A DNA stretch of 64,000 nt, taken from NCBI RefSeq assembly GCF_030813695.1, contig NZ_JAUSVA010000002.1, positions 7,711,501 to 7,775,500 of the forward strand, read 5' to 3'. Source of the stretch: Kitasatospora herbaricolor. Its GTDB lineage: Bacteria > Actinomycetota > Actinomycetes > Streptomycetales > Streptomycetaceae. The notes under the pieces were generated by a model that searched no databases, was not told the origin of the DNA, and was given only the letters and a program-made list of their open reading frames with translations. Below are positions 62,119-64,000 of this stretch, one piece after another; positions within the stretch are counted from its first letter, which is position 1; each line of letters begins with the position of its first letter. A program made the translations under genes and the position numbers.

Positions 62119-62574
62119 TCAGCCCCCGGTCACCGGGTAGGCGTAGGTGGCGTCCGGCAGCGCGGCGAGGTCGGGGAGCCAGCAGCCCAGCACCAGCCCC
62201 GAGGGGTGGAACAGCGGGCTCGGCAGCGCGTCCGCCTCGAACCGCTCCCAGCCCGCGCAGCTGTGCGGCTCGGTGACCTCGGCCGGTGCGGTGCTCGGCG
62301 GTGCCAGCACGGCGGCCGTCAGCCGGGGCCGGCCGAGCTGATGGTCCAGCAGCACCGCCAGCACTCGCATCGCGCCGGCCGGGAGCCGGATACCGGTCTC
62401 CTCGGCCAACTCCCGGGCGGCGGCCTGCTCGAAGGACTCGCCCGGCTGGTCGACCTTGCCACCGGGCAGGCCCCAGGTGGGCTGCTCGCCCGCCGTGATG
62501 CGGCGGCCGAGCAGCACCCCGCCCGTCCCGGTGGGCACGATCACGCCGACTCCGAGCATCGGTGCGACGGTCAT
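62119..62574 (-). CDS. Nudix hydrolase
   Basis: 151 residues. Complete Nudix box (GGKVDQPGESFEQAAARELA followed by EETGI, about residues 38-62), LGVGVIVPTG before and YAYPVTGG at the end. Such enzymes hydrolyse nucleoside diphosphate derivatives; ADP-ribose or oxidised nucleotides are typical for actinobacterial members, but the substrate is not encoded in the box. ATG chosen by family start. Confidence 0.9.
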   Translation of the reverse strand: MTVAPMLGVGVIVPTGTGGVLLGRRITAGEQPTWGLPGGKVDQPGESFEQAAARELAEETGIRLPAGAMRVLAVLLDHQLGRPRLTAAVLAPPSTAPAEVTEPHSCAGWERFEADALPSPLFHPSGLVLGCWLPDLAALPDATYAYPVTGG

Positions 62575-62615
62575 CCGGTCCCTCCCTGGGACGGTCGAGG
62601 CGGGCGGTGCGGGTG

Positions 62616-64000
62616 TCACCAGGCGGACTGGGCGTAGTCCTTGAGGAAGCAGCCGTACAGGTCCTCGCCCAACTCGCCCCGGACGATCGGGTCGTAGACC
62701 CGGGCGGCGCCGTCGACCAGGTCCAGCGGGGCGTGGAAGCCCTCGGCGGCGAGCCGCATCTTGTCCGGGTGCGGGCGCTCGTCGGTGATCCAGCCGGTGT
62801 CCACGGCGGTCATCAGGATGCCGTCGGTCTCCAGCATCTCCTTGGCGCTGGTGCGGGTCAGCATGTTCAGCGCGGCCTTGGCCATGTTGGTGTGCGGGTG
62901 CCCGGCGCCCTTGTAGCCGCGGCTGAAGACGCCCTCCATCGCGGAGACGTTGACCACGTACTTGCGGCGGGCCGAGGAGGCGGCCATCGCCGGGCGCAGC
63001 CGGCTGATCAGGATGAACGGGGCGGTGGAGTTGCAGAGCTGGACCTCCAGCAGCTCCATCGGGCCCACCTCGCTGACCGTCTGGACCCAGCTGTTGGTCG
63101 GCGCCAGGTCCGGCACCAGGCCGCCGGCGTCGATCGCCGTGCCGGCCTCGATCCGGGCCGGCGAGGCCGAACCGCTGACCAGGGCCAGGGAGGTGACGTC
63201 CTCGGCGCTCAGCCGCTCGCTGCCGGCGGTGGCCTGGCCGGGCAGGGCGGGCAGGTCCACGCTGCCGCTGCCGAACCGGCCGATGGTGGTGGACTGCGGC
63301 AGCTCGCCGAGCGGCAGCGGCGCGGACTCGGCGTTGACCAGCTCGCGGTAGGACTCCGGGGGCCGGCGCACGGTCTGCGCGGCGTTGTTGATCAGGATGT
63401 CCAGCGGGCCGTCGGCGGCCACCTCGTCCGCCAGCGCCATCACCTGGGCGGGGTCGCGCAGGTCGATCCCGACGATCTTCAGCCGGTGCAGCCACTCCGC
63501 GCTGTCCGGCATCGCCTTGAAGCGGCGGATCGCGTCGTTCGGGAAACGGGTGGTGATGGTGGTGTGGGCGCCGTCGCGCAGCAGCCGCAGCGCGATGTAC
63601 ATCCCGATCTTCGCCCGGCCGCCGGTGAGCAGCGCGCGCTTGCCGGTCAGGTCCGCGTGCGCGTCCCGGCGGCTGTGGTTGAGCTTCGCGCAGGACGGGC
63701 AGAGCTGGTGGTAGAACGCGTCCACCTCGACGTACCGCTGCTTGCAGGTGTAGCAGGAGCGCGGACGCTCCAGGATGCCGGCGATCTCCGTGGTGGTGAC
63801 GGTGGTGAGGCCGAAGGCGCCCGCCGTCTCGTCGTCGATCCGGCCGGGCGCGCCGGTGGCCGTGGCGGCCGTCACGGCGCGGTCGTTGGCCGTCTTGCGG
63901 GCCCGCATCTCCTGGCGGCGGCGCTGCTTGAGCGTACGGAAGACGCCGCCGACCGCCTGGCGCACCACGATCGCGTCGGGGTGGTCCACGTCCAGCTGGT
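62616..64000 (-). CDS. SDR-family protein with Cys4 zinc-ribbon insert, 5' partial
   Basis: At least 457 residues; the frame stays open to the right edge (LDVDHPDAIVVRQAVGG), so the true start is probably outside. Order: basic N-terminal region (TLKQRRRQEMRARKTAND), a zinc-ribbon (CYTCKQRYVEVDAFYHQLCP-type, CxxC-N-CxxC near residue 80-97), then an NAD(P)-binding SDR domain (LLTGGRAKIGMYIALRLL, INNAAQT, VNVSAMEG). It is far longer than a typical SDR. The domain mix suggests a modified reductase or regulator, and its substrate is unknown. Next gene downstream (Nudix) is 41 bases away. Confidence 0.8.
   Translation of the reverse strand, partial: QLDVDHPDAIVVRQAVGGVFRTLKQRRRQEMRARKTANDRAVTAATATGAPGRIDDETAGAFGLTTVTTTEIAGILERPRSCYTCKQRYVEVDAFYHQLCPSCAKLNHSRRDAHADLTGKRALLTGGRAKIGMYIALRLLRDGAHTTITTRFPNDAIRRFKAMPDSAEWLHRLKIVGIDLRDPAQVMALADEVAADGPLDILINNAAQTVRRPPESYRELVNAESAPLPLGELPQSTTIGRFGSGSVDLPALPGQATAGSERLSAEDVTSLALVSGSASPARIEAGTAIDAGGLVPDLAPTNSWVQTVSEVGPMELLEVQLCNSTAPFILISRLRPAMAASSARRKYVVNVSAMEGVFSRGYKGAGHPHTNMAKAALNMLTRTSAKEMLETDGILMTAVDTGWITDERPHPDKMRLAAEGFHAPLDLVDGAARVYDPIVRGELGEDLYGCFLKDYAQSAW

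Overview
The window is very GC-rich, with dense, often 4-bp-overlapping genes, GTG starts, leaderless-looking starts and gene families typical of filamentous actinobacteria (mce operon, IclR and Lrp regulators, CebR box, large ATP-binding LuxR regulator, secreted GH9/CBM2 cellulase, iron boxes). It looks like a chromosomal segment of a Streptomycetaceae member (Streptomyces or Kitasatospora); I cannot place it to species. No rRNA, tRNA, CRISPR array, insertion sequence or prophage was recognised.

Layout. (1) 1-12539: a complete mce lipid/sterol-importer operon on the plus strand: ATPase (5' end outside the window), two YrbE permeases, six Mce proteins A-F and four Mce-associated proteins that form two paralogous pairs. 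(2) 12540-16176: a candidate c-di-AMP (ydaO) riboswitch before a small secreted lytic transglycosylase, a decayed PP2C/SpoIIE phosphatase, an alpha/beta hydrolase that lacks its serine nucleophile, and a 204-bp tandem-repeat tract. (3) 16200-28201: a pectin/uronate utilisation locus. A secreted pectate lyase releases oligogalacturonides; a sugar ABC importer (lipoprotein plus two permeases, no ATPase) takes up the products; uronate dehydrogenase, an enolase-superfamily lactone cycloisomerase/dehydratase, a KdgD-type dehydratase-decarboxylase and a ketoglutarate semialdehyde dehydrogenase together make the oxidative route to 2-oxoglutarate. An IclR regulator is embedded, and GTTCA-N6-TGAAY operators sit in front of the lyase and between regulator and dehydrogenase.

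(4) 28414-37641: a small secreted protein, a transmembrane Ser/Thr kinase whose outside domain is a lytic transglycosylase, an adjacent FHA protein, then mixed metabolic genes (aldo/keto reductase, C39-like peptidase, SalK-like protein, ribulose-phosphate epimerase, Tat-exported esterase, pirin). (5) 37891-42323: a divergent Lrp/DMT-exporter pair and a three-domain GH9 cellulase behind a perfect CebR operator. (6) 42562-53928: a CopD protein with an iron box, an RCK-2TM-RCK channel-like protein, small SHOCT and DUF proteins, membrane proteins and a MalT-like LuxR regulator. (7) 54014-64000: a TetR/SDR divergent pair, HD protein, SPFH protein, APC permease, D-2-hydroxyacid dehydrogenase, a stand-alone TrpF (unexpected where PriA usually does this job), a DoxX protein with an iron box, a Nudix hydrolase and a zinc-ribbon SDR protein running off the right end.

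Strong perfect hairpins separate most convergent gene pairs and are listed as terminators.
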